Positions 1 through 6,098 of a DNA stretch of 9,948 bases are shown here, piece after piece. A program made the position numbers and the translations under genes. Below the pieces are notes generated by a model, which was given only the letters and a program-made list of their open reading frames with translations, was not told the origin of the DNA and ran no database searches. Where the stretch lies: assembly GCA_023425865.1 (NCBI GenBank), contig JAFABV010000086.1, positions 1 through 9,948 on the forward strand. Reading direction: 5' to 3'. The first letter of the stretch is position 1. Each line of letters begins with the position of its first letter. The stretch comes from Bacteroidota bacterium (lineage in GTDB: Bacteria > Bacteroidota > Bacteroidia > Bacteroidales > Bacteroidaceae).

Positions 1-20
1 GCAAAAGTACAAACTCTTTG

Positions 21-49
21 GGGAAGTCAGCGGACTTCCCATTTTTTTT
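21..49 (+). terminator. Intrinsic terminator of an off-window upstream gene
   Basis: A perfect 8-bp stem (GGGAAGTC at 21-28, GACTTCCC at 33-40) closes a 4-nt loop and is followed by eight T at 42-49 on the plus strand. This is the classic Rho-independent layout. The T-run is on the right, so it would end a plus-strand transcript arriving from beyond the left edge. The minus-strand side of the stem has no comparable T-run. Confidence 0.75.
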
Positions 50-190
50 ACTGTGGCAACCGTGTCAATATTATTTAATTGCCATCATACTGTCGATCTT
101 TTGGTTTTATCGGACAGCAATAATATAGAATCATTCACCCTTTGGCGCGAGATATAAATGGTGTTCTGCCGAAATTTAGCGGTGATAATA

Positions 191-221
191 GTTGTACGAC
201 ACTCTAAAATGGTTATCTTTG
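191..221 (+). promoter_or_regulatory. Candidate Bacteroidetes promoter (-33/-7)
   Basis: TATCTTTG at 214-221 matches the Bacteroidetes -7 consensus TAnnTTTG exactly. GTTG at 191-194 supplies a TTG -33-like element, with a 19-nt spacer, the usual spacing for the family. Transcription would start near 228, leaving an untranslated leader of about 200 nt before the ATG at 431. It is the best promoter I can find for the downstream plus-strand gene. The long leader and partial -33 match leave room for doubt. Confidence 0.5.
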
Positions 222-301
222 CTTCATAAATCTGCTTGAACCGTAATTCCATTTCGTTCTCTCCAAAGAAAATACGCGGTGATTTCGATAGAGCAAAGAT
301 A
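214..301. repeat. Inverted repeat pair TATCTTTGCT / AGCAAAGATA
   Basis: The 10-bp word TATCTTTGCT at 214-223 recurs as its exact reverse complement at 292-301, with 68 bp between. Each arm contains a -7-type promoter word (TAnnTTTG), so the arms would act as convergent promoters. The leftward copy has no TTTG-like -33 element at the right distance. It may be chance re-use of the promoter consensus, or a short invertible or regulatory segment. Confidence 0.4.
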
Positions 302-430
302 GTTATAGACGAGTCTGATGTACTCGTGACATAGGTGAGGTAGCTATGCTTTCCTCATGCTTGCCGTTCAACTTTTACAGTATCATCACCAATGACAGAA
401 CCTTTGAGAAACATTACAATTGAATTTCCA

Positions 431-2323
431 ATGAGAAGAACGCGGATCCTTCCGTTACTGATTGCGCTATGCTTAGGTGTGACGCACCTGTTAAACGCGC
501 AGACCGGCACCGTTGCCGAACCCGTAGCCTATGTTGGCGGCGAAATATGCAATCCACGCCTCCACGATGGGGGTTTTCGCTATGCCATAGGCACGGAAAA
601 TATACAGGTGATGCGGGCCAACCGCCAGCATGGTGCCGTGCCCGACCCCGTGCTCGGCGCACAAGACAGCAATGCCGTGAGGGGCTGGACCTACAACCAT
701 GCGCCAAACATAACCTACTGGAATGGGCGTTTCTATCTGGAATATCTCTCTAATCCGAAGGATGAGCAGCAGCCACCCGGCCACACGCTGCTTGTGACCT
801 CGGCCGATGGACGACACTGGGGTAAGCCCGAGGTGGTTTTTCCCGTATATAAGGCGCCGAAGGGTGTCACCATTCCAAAGCCTTACTACGGCTACATCAT
901 GCACCAGCGTATGGGCTTCTATACGGCACCCAATGGGCGATTGCTCATCGTGGGCTTCTATGGCCACAGCTACGACCCCTTCAAGGAGGGTGGCATCGGA
1001 CGCGTGGTGCGTGAGATGAGGCGCGACGGTACGATGGGCCCCATCTATTTTATCCGTTATTCCTCGCATACCTATTGGAATGAAAGCAACACGACTTATC
1101 CTTTCTTTGAGCGTTCGCGCGACAAGGGGTTTAAGGAGGCTTGCCGCGCCCTGTTGGGTGACAAACTCAAGACGCTGCAGTGGATTGACGAGGATAGGGG
1201 ACTCGATGGATTCTATACCCTGAAGGATTCTATCAACCGTGTGCAGGCCACCAGCTATTATCATCGGCGTGACGGCAAGGTGGTGGCGCTGTGGAAATGG
1301 TCGTATGCCGCCCTGTCGGACGACGGGGGGCTGAGCTGGTCAACGCCCGTGCGCTGCCCATCGCTCATCATGGCTGGAGGCAAACAGTGGGGACAACGCA
1401 CCAAGGACGGTAGATATGCCTTGGTTTTTAACCCGATAGAGACGCAGCCCTATCGTTATCCACTCACTGTGATGACGAGTAGTGACGGCACCGTGTTCGA
1501 CTCCATCTCTGTAGTTCATGGTGAGGTGCCGCCCCGCCGCTTCATGGGTGAGAACAAAGACTTCGGCCCCTGCTACGTGCGCGGCATCACCGAGCGTGAG
1601 CAGACGCCGCCCGACAGTAACCTTTGGCTGTGCTACAGTGTCAACAAGGAAGATATATGGGTGAGCCGTACGCCACTTCCCGTGCGTACCGTGTGGGAGG
1701 GACCCGTGAAAGACGATTTCAACGGCATAGCGCCTGACGCGCCCATCGCCAATTGGAATATCTACCGACCGCAATGGTGCGAAGTGAGGGTTGACAGCGC
1801 TGCCCATCTTTCGCTTTCTGACGCTGACCCTTATGACTACGCGCGCGCCATACGTGTATTCCAACCTTCGGTGGCTGCCACAATCCGATTTCGCGTTAAC
1901 GTAGAGACAGAGGGCACTGAACCGTTTGAGGTAGATGTCACCGACCGTCACGGCACTCGTGCGCTGTCGCTGGCTTTCTTTCAGGGACGAATCATGGTCG
2001 GCAATCAGCACTATGGCACTTACCAGAAGGATGAATGGAAGACGGTGACGATAACGCTTGACAACGGGTGCGTCGCCATCGATGGCCGTGCTGTAGAGTC
2101 CCTGCATGCCGTCAGGAGTGTGGAGCGCCTGAGCTTCCGCACGGGTGCCTATCGCAACCTGCCCGACCGCAACACGCCTAACCAGAAGCCTGCCCCGCCA
2201 TTGCCGCACTGCGACGAGCCGACAACGGCCTCGCGTTATCTCATCGATGATGTGAGCATTGATACAACGGCTACAGCCGTCGGCATGACGGGCTGTTCTT
2301 CTTTGTGGACTCCAAGCCGGTAG
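431..2323 (+). CDS. Secreted sialidase-like beta-propeller protein, putative glycoside hydrolase
   Basis: This predicted exported protein of 630 residues is probably a carbohydrate-active enzyme or binding protein. I cannot assign the reaction. The open frame starts at an ATG at 392, but I prefer the ATG at 431 because it begins directly with a type I signal peptide: RR near the start, a hydrophobic core, and cleavage after LLNA before Q24. There is no lipobox, so it is likely soluble in the periplasm or released. Residues ~25-425 look like a sialidase-superfamily propeller. There is one good Asp-box (SDDGGLSW, ~296-303) and two degenerate ones (TSADGRHW ~123, TSSDGTVF ~349). The FRIP motif of true neuraminidases is absent. 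Residues ~428-612 read as a concanavalin-type beta-sandwich, from DDFNG to YLIDDVSID. The gene faces the PUL convergently and is probably a separate transcription unit. The coding region is confident; the function is not. Confidence 0.85.
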   Translation: MRRTRILPLLIALCLGVTHLLNAQTGTVAEPVAYVGGEICNPRLHDGGFRYAIGTENIQVMRANRQHGAVPDPVLGAQDSNAVRGWTYNHAPNITYWNGRFYLEYLSNPKDEQQPPGHTLLVTSADGRHWGKPEVVFPVYKAPKGVTIPKPYYGYIMHQRMGFYTAPNGRLLIVGFYGHSYDPFKEGGIGRVVREMRRDGTMGPIYFIRYSSHTYWNESNTTYPFFERSRDKGFKEACRALLGDKLKTLQWIDEDRGLDGFYTLKDSINRVQATSYYHRRDGKVVALWKWSYAALSDDGGLSWSTPVRCPSLIMAGGKQWGQRTKDGRYALVFNPIETQPYRYPLTVMTSSDGTVFDSISVVHGEVPPRRFMGENKDFGPCYVRGITEREQTPPDSNLWLCYSVNKEDIWVSRTPLPVRTVWEGPVKDDFNGIAPDAPIANWNIYRPQWCEVRVDSAAHLSLSDADPYDYARAIRVFQPSVAATIRFRVNVETEGTEPFEVDVTDRHGTRALSLAFFQGRIMVGNQHYGTYQKDEWKTVTITLDNGCVAIDGRAVESLHAVRSVERLSFRTGAYRNLPDRNTPNQKPAPPLPHCDEPTTASRYLIDDVSIDTTATAVGMTGCSSLWTPSR

Positions 2324-2410
2324 CCATTGTCATTCATCATAGGCCGGAGGTGTGTGGGCATTCTACCATAAGCGATAGCGGCATGATGCTGCAAACTGAG
2401 GATAAATGAA

Positions 2411-2437
2411 ATGAGCCCGGCACAATACCGGGCTCAT
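2411..2437 (-). terminator. Hairpin terminator between convergent genes
   Basis: A perfect 10-bp stem (ATGAGCCCGG at 2411-2420, CCGGGCTCAT at 2428-2437) encloses a 7-nt loop. Read on the minus strand it is followed by TTCATTTATCC, which is fairly T-rich, so it most plausibly ends the PUL operon about 100 nt past its last stop codon. On the plus strand it lies 87 nt after the stop at 2323 but has no T-run, so it could serve there only as a weak or Rho-assisted terminator or as a 3'-end stabiliser. Confidence 0.6.
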
Positions 2438-2453
2438 CAGATAGAGATGAATA

Positions 2454-2484
2454 CTTAACATTGGGTTAGCCGCCCAACTTTAAG
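2454..2484. repeat. Imperfect 12-bp inverted repeat in convergent gap
   Basis: CTTAACATTGGG at 2454-2465 pairs with CCCAACTTTAAG at 2473-2484 at 10 of 12 positions, around a 7-nt loop. The two mismatches form a small symmetric internal loop. It lies in the 3' untranslated region of the minus-strand operon, between its stop codon and the main terminator hairpin. It could be part of a compound terminator or an RNA 3'-end structure. Confidence 0.5.
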
Positions 2485-2497
2485 AGGCACTTCACAG

Positions 2498-2514
2498 CAA
2501 GGTGACGCACCTTG
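2498..2514. repeat. 7-bp hairpin CAAGGTG-ACG-CACCTTG
   Basis: A perfect 7-bp inverted repeat with a 3-nt loop sits 23 nt past the last stop codon of the minus-strand operon. It has no T-run on either side. With the two hairpins to its left it makes three stem-loops within about 105 bp. Confidence 0.5.
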
Positions 2515-2537
2515 GGTAGGGTTGGGTTAAGCAGATG

Positions 2538-4553
2538 TCATTTTTTCTGTACAGAGAGGGTAGCGGGAGCCACGCCCTTTCTGCAGTCGATGGTAAACAC
2601 ATAAGTTTCGCCATCAACCAGTGTCAGTCCCTCTTGCAGGTAGATATTACCATTGTCGTGACCATTGGCACCTGTTCCGATGAGGAAGGTGGAATTGTCG
2701 GTCGTGAGGTAATAGTCGGCTGATGTACCCTTGAACTCTGTTCCCCAACCCGCCTGTCCGAAGAACTTGAAGTTGACGCTGTTGCCCGCCTTGAACTGTT
2801 TGCCTACGGTAAAGGTCACCTGGTAAACCTTCGCCTTTACTGGTGCCATGCACAGGGCGTGGTCGGTGTCGGTCCACCAAGACTGTGCCGCGCTGAAGGT
2901 GGGCTTGCCATAGATGGCATCACCAATAATCCAGATGGCACCTGTGCCGTCGGCATTGAGTTTGGCCGGGGTGTCGCCATCCATGGCGTGGATACGGAAA
3001 CCACCCTGGTCGAACACAGCCTTGATGCTATAAGTGCCGGTAATGGCATTGAACGTATAGCTGCCGTCGGCATTGCGCGTAAAGAAGTCGGGGTCGTAGT
3101 ACCAGTCGGTACCTTTTACGGCATCGTCGCCCACAAACTGATAGATATTACCCTGCACGAGTTTTCCGGTGAAGACATTCTTGCCATCGGCATTCTCGAA
3201 GCTCAGCGTGGGCACGTCAGTTTTCTCTACACGCAGTACCCCATTGGCGGTGCCTTGTGTGAGGTCGATGGTAAACTTGTAGGTGTCTCCGCTCATCAGG
3301 GTGACGCCGTCCTTGAGGTGGATGTTGCCATCGCTAGCATTGACGTAGAACCATGGGTTGTCGGAGGTAAGTGCGTAGTTGCCCGAGGCCTTGAACTCTG
3401 TGCCCCAACCCGCCTGACCAAAGAACTTAAAGTCGACATTGGTGCCTGGCTTGAGCTGCTTGCCCACGGTGAAGGTGGTTTGGTAGATTTTCTCACCCAC
3501 TGGTGCCATACAGATGGCATGGTCGGTGTCGGTCCACCACCCTTGAGCATGGTCGAAGGTGGGCTTGCCAAACATGTTGCCGCCGATGATCCAAATGGCT
3601 CCCGTGCCGTCGGCGTTGAGCTTGGTAGGAGCCTGAGACGTACCAGAATAAATGCGGAATCCGCTTTCCTCAAACACGGCCTTGACGGTGTAGGTGCCTG
3701 TCAGGGCATTGAAGGTATAGGTGCCGTCGGCATTGCGCGTGAAATAATCGGGGTCGCAATACCAGCTGTCAGCGGTGACGGCATCGTCACCCATGAACCG
3801 ATAGAGCATGCCTTGGGTAAGAATGCCCGTATAGCTGTCTTGGCCGTCTACGTTGCGGAACACAAGCGGCTGGATGTTCAGTGTTTCCTGTGGAGCGAAA
3901 GTGAAGTCACGGCTATTGAAGCTAACGTTCACAGTGCCAGTGCTGTTGCTCTGGAAAGAGAGAAATCCGTTTCCGTTTTCGGCCACGTCGTTGTCATCCC
4001 ATCCAAATTTGTATTTGCCGTCAGCCGTCTGGAAGAATCCTTTGAAGGCGTTGTCGGTGATAGGCACTCTACATGAGTAAGTATAGTCTTCACCTTCAGT
4101 CATGGCATATTTCACGCTGTCTGACGTGACGAATTGCAAGTCAGCGAAGTGTGGGCGAGTAACCTCTATGTTCAGGTCTTTCACCGTGCTTTGTGTGGTT
4201 ACATTTTGCAGCGTAAGCCTTATCTGTGCTGTCCCGTTGGGGATAAAGCGCAAAAAGGGAACATGAAGTCTCAGGGTATAGGCACCAGGTGTTTTGGTAC
4301 GTATCGTGACTGCGTTTACGGCTTCACCGCTATAACATACTTCTGCCTTGAGGGTAGACAGGTCATAGCCCTCAGCGTCGCTACAGTTGACTTGTACGTC
4401 GATGCTGTCACCCATCTCTGCGTTGGCAACAGTGGTTGCTTCGATAACGGGACTCCCCTTGGGGGTGAGGTTCTCATAGTCGTCATCACGGCAAGAGGTG
4501 GCCGTGAGCGCGATGCCCGCTAAGGCAATGGCCAAATAGCTGATTGTTTTCAT
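2538..4553 (-). CDS. SusE/F-like surface glycan-binding lipoprotein with duplicated domain
   Basis: This 671-residue outer-membrane lipoprotein probably binds the PUL's target glycan at the cell surface; it is not an enzyme. The signal peptide ends in a lipobox-like TATSC with C21. The next residues, RDDDYE, are an acidic cluster like the lipoprotein export signals that send Bacteroidetes lipoproteins to the outside. Residues ~33-133 look like an Ig-type beta domain, and ~134-230 like another beta-rich domain. Two copies of a ~215-residue module follow (~232-445 and ~452-665) at an exact 220-residue period, sharing words such as KLNADGTGAIWIIG and FFGQAGWGTEFK. The WIIG, WWTDTDHA and Met-Ala-Pro pattern resembles the starch-binding modules of SusE/SusF. 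Conserved Trp residues (264/484, 339-340/559-560, 383/603) are possible sugar platforms. The gene starts 16 nt after the GH30 stop and is last in the operon. Ligand specificity is inferred only from the GH30 neighbour. Confidence 0.88.
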   Translation of the reverse strand: MKTISYLAIALAGIALTATSCRDDDYENLTPKGSPVIEATTVANAEMGDSIDVQVNCSDAEGYDLSTLKAEVCYSGEAVNAVTIRTKTPGAYTLRLHVPFLRFIPNGTAQIRLTLQNVTTQSTVKDLNIEVTRPHFADLQFVTSDSVKYAMTEGEDYTYSCRVPITDNAFKGFFQTADGKYKFGWDDNDVAENGNGFLSFQSNSTGTVNVSFNSRDFTFAPQETLNIQPLVFRNVDGQDSYTGILTQGMLYRFMGDDAVTADSWYCDPDYFTRNADGTYTFNALTGTYTVKAVFEESGFRIYSGTSQAPTKLNADGTGAIWIIGGNMFGKPTFDHAQGWWTDTDHAICMAPVGEKIYQTTFTVGKQLKPGTNVDFKFFGQAGWGTEFKASGNYALTSDNPWFYVNASDGNIHLKDGVTLMSGDTYKFTIDLTQGTANGVLRVEKTDVPTLSFENADGKNVFTGKLVQGNIYQFVGDDAVKGTDWYYDPDFFTRNADGSYTFNAITGTYSIKAVFDQGGFRIHAMDGDTPAKLNADGTGAIWIIGDAIYGKPTFSAAQSWWTDTDHALCMAPVKAKVYQVTFTVGKQFKAGNSVNFKFFGQAGWGTEFKGTSADYYLTTDNSTFLIGTGANGHDNGNIYLQEGLTLVDGETYVFTIDCRKGVAPATLSVQKK
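2559..3200 (-). repeat. Tandem module copy 2 within the SusE/F-like gene
   Basis: This segment encodes residues 452-665 and aligns without gaps over its first 157 residues with copy 1, offset by 220 residues. By hand count 107 of those 157 positions are identical (about 68 percent). Near the end it carries a short insertion-like stretch (GTGANGHDNG) relative to copy 1. Confidence 0.85.
3219..3860 (-). repeat. Tandem module copy 1 within the SusE/F-like gene
   Basis: This segment encodes residues 232-445, the upstream member of the duplicated glycan-binding module. Most differences from copy 2 are conservative, such as Y/F, I/V/L and D/E, so both copies are probably folded and functional. One visible difference in a possible binding region is WYCDPDY here against WYYDPDF in copy 2. 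Confidence 0.85.
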
Positions 4554-4569
4554 AATCTGTGGGTATTAG

Positions 4570-6087
4570 TTATTTCCACGTTGTAGACACTACACCTTGT
4601 GCAGGTACAGTAACCTTGAAGTGTGAGGTGCCGTCACTAACGGTGACATTGAAATCATAGTCTCCTGTGTTGAGCAGCACGACAGCCTTGCTGCCGTCGG
4701 GATTGAGGAAGGCAGAGCTCAGCACGTCGGTACCGGCGTAACTGCGAAGGCCCATGCCGACGCGTACTGCACCCGGGCGTACCACGCTTGCCATGTGGCA
4801 GATGACATAGTAGTGTGAGTTGTACTTCAGCGTTTTGTAGTTATCATAGATATCCACTGCGCCATAGCAGGTTTGGCAGCCACCGTCAAGATTGGGTCCC
4901 ATCTTCTCGTCAAGCATGAGGTTCCAAACTAAGACCGCCTTGCACCATTGGTTTACTGTACCCAGAGTAATGTTGCGCATATCTGCCACGAGGCGTTTTG
5001 TCAGGTCGCGTCCATTGTTCCATGTGCCGATGCTGCTCTCAGAAAAGATCAGTTCCTTGTCGTTAGCCTGGTTGTGAATGTCGGTAAGTTCTGCGTTTGT
5101 CCCTCCGTAATCATGGTAGGCGGCTCCCACAACGAGTTCAGACCCTTCAAAACTGTTGCCTAATGCGTTATAGACCTTGATGGGATAGTCTTCTTGGTCG
5201 GCCAGGTTGTCATAGTTGTAATTGTGGTCAAAGACATAGATCTTTGTCGTAATGCCATTCTGCTTGAAGGCAGAGGCCAATTCCTTGACAAACGGTGCCT
5301 CTTCGTCCCAAGGCATATAGAGCGATGCACAGTTGGCCTTGTTCAGGGGTTCGTTCTGAGGACTTACGGCATAGATGTCGATGCCTTGGCTCTTCATGGC
5401 CTGGATAAACTTGACGAAATATTGTGCATAGTCGGCGCGATAAGCCGGATTGAGGTGACCATCGGTCCATGAGTCAAAGGGAGATAGCGTGGTGAGGTCT
5501 TTCACTTTCATCCACTTCGGACATGTCCATGGGGCTGCGATGATCTTCACTTTGGGGTTAATCGCGAGAATTTCCTTGAGTATGGGGATGACGTATTGGG
5601 TTTCGTCTTTGTACAATGCAAAATTCTCAAGTCCTTTGGTATCGCAGAGAGAGTATTCTGTGCTTGAGAAGTCATTGCATCCGATAGAGATACGGGCGTA
5701 GCTCACGCCGTAACCTTCGGTCTCGGAATACGTCTGTTTGAGAAATTTCGCGCGAGCCTCCTGGTCCATCTTCAAGAGATTGTAACAGGTGGAGTAGGTA
5801 ATGGCAAAGCCAAAGCCGTCCATCTGCTGATAGGTCTTGGTGGGGTCAATCTGGATAGTGGTGGGTGCCATGTTTACTTCGTTGCCTATGGCACTGTATG
5901 CTTTTGTAAGCGTCATAGCGCGGTCGGCCGTCGTTGTGTACAGTGTGGCGACGGCGCCTGTTGGTTCCTCACTGGAGGTGATGTTAGGGTTGGGGGTGTC
6001 GTCAACTGACGTGACGCTACCGCATGCTGCAAGCGAAAGGAGCAGCGCGCTAACCATTGATGCAATCATGATGTTATGTTTATTCAT
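4570..6087 (-). CDS. GH30 family glycoside hydrolase lipoprotein, candidate endo-beta-1,6-glucanase
   Basis: This retaining beta-glycosidase of 505 residues probably cleaves an extracellular beta-glucan for the PUL. The ATG at 6087 is chosen over an in-frame GTG at 6096. It directly begins the signal peptide and leaves an 11-nt gap after the susD stop, against 2 nt for GTG. The signal ends in lipobox LAAC (C22). The (beta/alpha)8 barrel spans ~82-425. It opens with the GH30 word QMDGFG (~88-93) and contains WTCPKWMK (~187). The acid/base Glu is E246 in SPQNEP and the likely nucleophile is E350 in FSESSIG. A C-terminal beta-sandwich (~430-505) has the usual LNPDGSKAVVLLN pattern. Both catalytic Glu are present and the length is normal, so it should be active. 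Beta-1,6-glucan is inferred from similarity of the gene set to a characterised GH30_3 locus. GH30_1-type beta-glucosidase activity is the main alternative. Confidence 0.9.
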   Translation of the reverse strand: MNKHNIMIASMVSALLLSLAACGSVTSVDDTPNPNITSSEEPTGAVATLYTTTADRAMTLTKAYSAIGNEVNMAPTTIQIDPTKTYQQMDGFGFAITYSTCYNLLKMDQEARAKFLKQTYSETEGYGVSYARISIGCNDFSSTEYSLCDTKGLENFALYKDETQYVIPILKEILAINPKVKIIAAPWTCPKWMKVKDLTTLSPFDSWTDGHLNPAYRADYAQYFVKFIQAMKSQGIDIYAVSPQNEPLNKANCASLYMPWDEEAPFVKELASAFKQNGITTKIYVFDHNYNYDNLADQEDYPIKVYNALGNSFEGSELVVGAAYHDYGGTNAELTDIHNQANDKELIFSESSIGTWNNGRDLTKRLVADMRNITLGTVNQWCKAVLVWNLMLDEKMGPNLDGGCQTCYGAVDIYDNYKTLKYNSHYYVICHMASVVRPGAVRVGMGLRSYAGTDVLSSAFLNPDGSKAVVLLNTGDYDFNVTVSDGTSHFKVTVPAQGVVSTTWK

Positions 6088-6098
6088 TGTTGTCACTA

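Larger units (their letters stand above)
1..430. other. Intergenic leader region, AT-rich, no supported gene
   Basis: This stretch is visibly more AT-rich than the genes to its right. It holds a terminator near the left edge, a candidate promoter near 191-221, and several inverted repeats. An imperfect stem pairs 68-75 with 119-126, and inside it 90-97 pairs with 109-117 with one bulged base. A 6-bp hairpin (ACGAGT, 7-nt loop, ACTCGT) lies at 309-327. Short open frames exist, the longest being frame 2 from the left edge to a TAA at 155-157, but none has a recognisable protein. It probably carries the promoter and 5' untranslated region of the gene starting at 431. Confidence 0.6.

Noticed and set aside
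2..42. Possible minus-strand gene start (ATG at 40-42, A-rich upstream) or a TACTTTTG leftward promoter word at the left edge
   Set aside because: The ATG lies inside the terminator stem region, only about 14 codons are visible, and no TTTG -33 element occurs at the right distance from the promoter word.
2..157. Plus-strand frame open from the left edge to TAA at 155-157
   Set aside because: It runs straight through a strong intrinsic terminator (21-49) and has no recognisable protein features. An open run of about 50 codons is not unusual by chance.
158..232. 24-codon frame downstream of the terminator as a leader peptide
   Set aside because: It starts upstream of the best promoter candidate and has no regulatory codon pattern. 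It cannot be told from chance.
491..2209. Long minus-strand open frames (257 and 289 codons) opposite the propeller gene
   Set aside because: The plus-strand frame has a signal peptide and Asp-boxes. The antisense products have no recognisable domain and are typical shadows in GC-balanced genes.
2859..4076. 405-codon open frame on the plus strand opposite the duplicated glycan-binding gene
   Set aside because: It is antisense to a clearly coding gene and its protein has no family character. The duplicated DNA makes the shadow frame look repetitive and long. No promoter evidence supports it.
4570..6096. GTG at 6096 as the start of the GH30 gene
   Set aside because: The ATG at 6087 gives a cleaner signal peptide and the same 11-nt spacing seen at the susC-susD junction.
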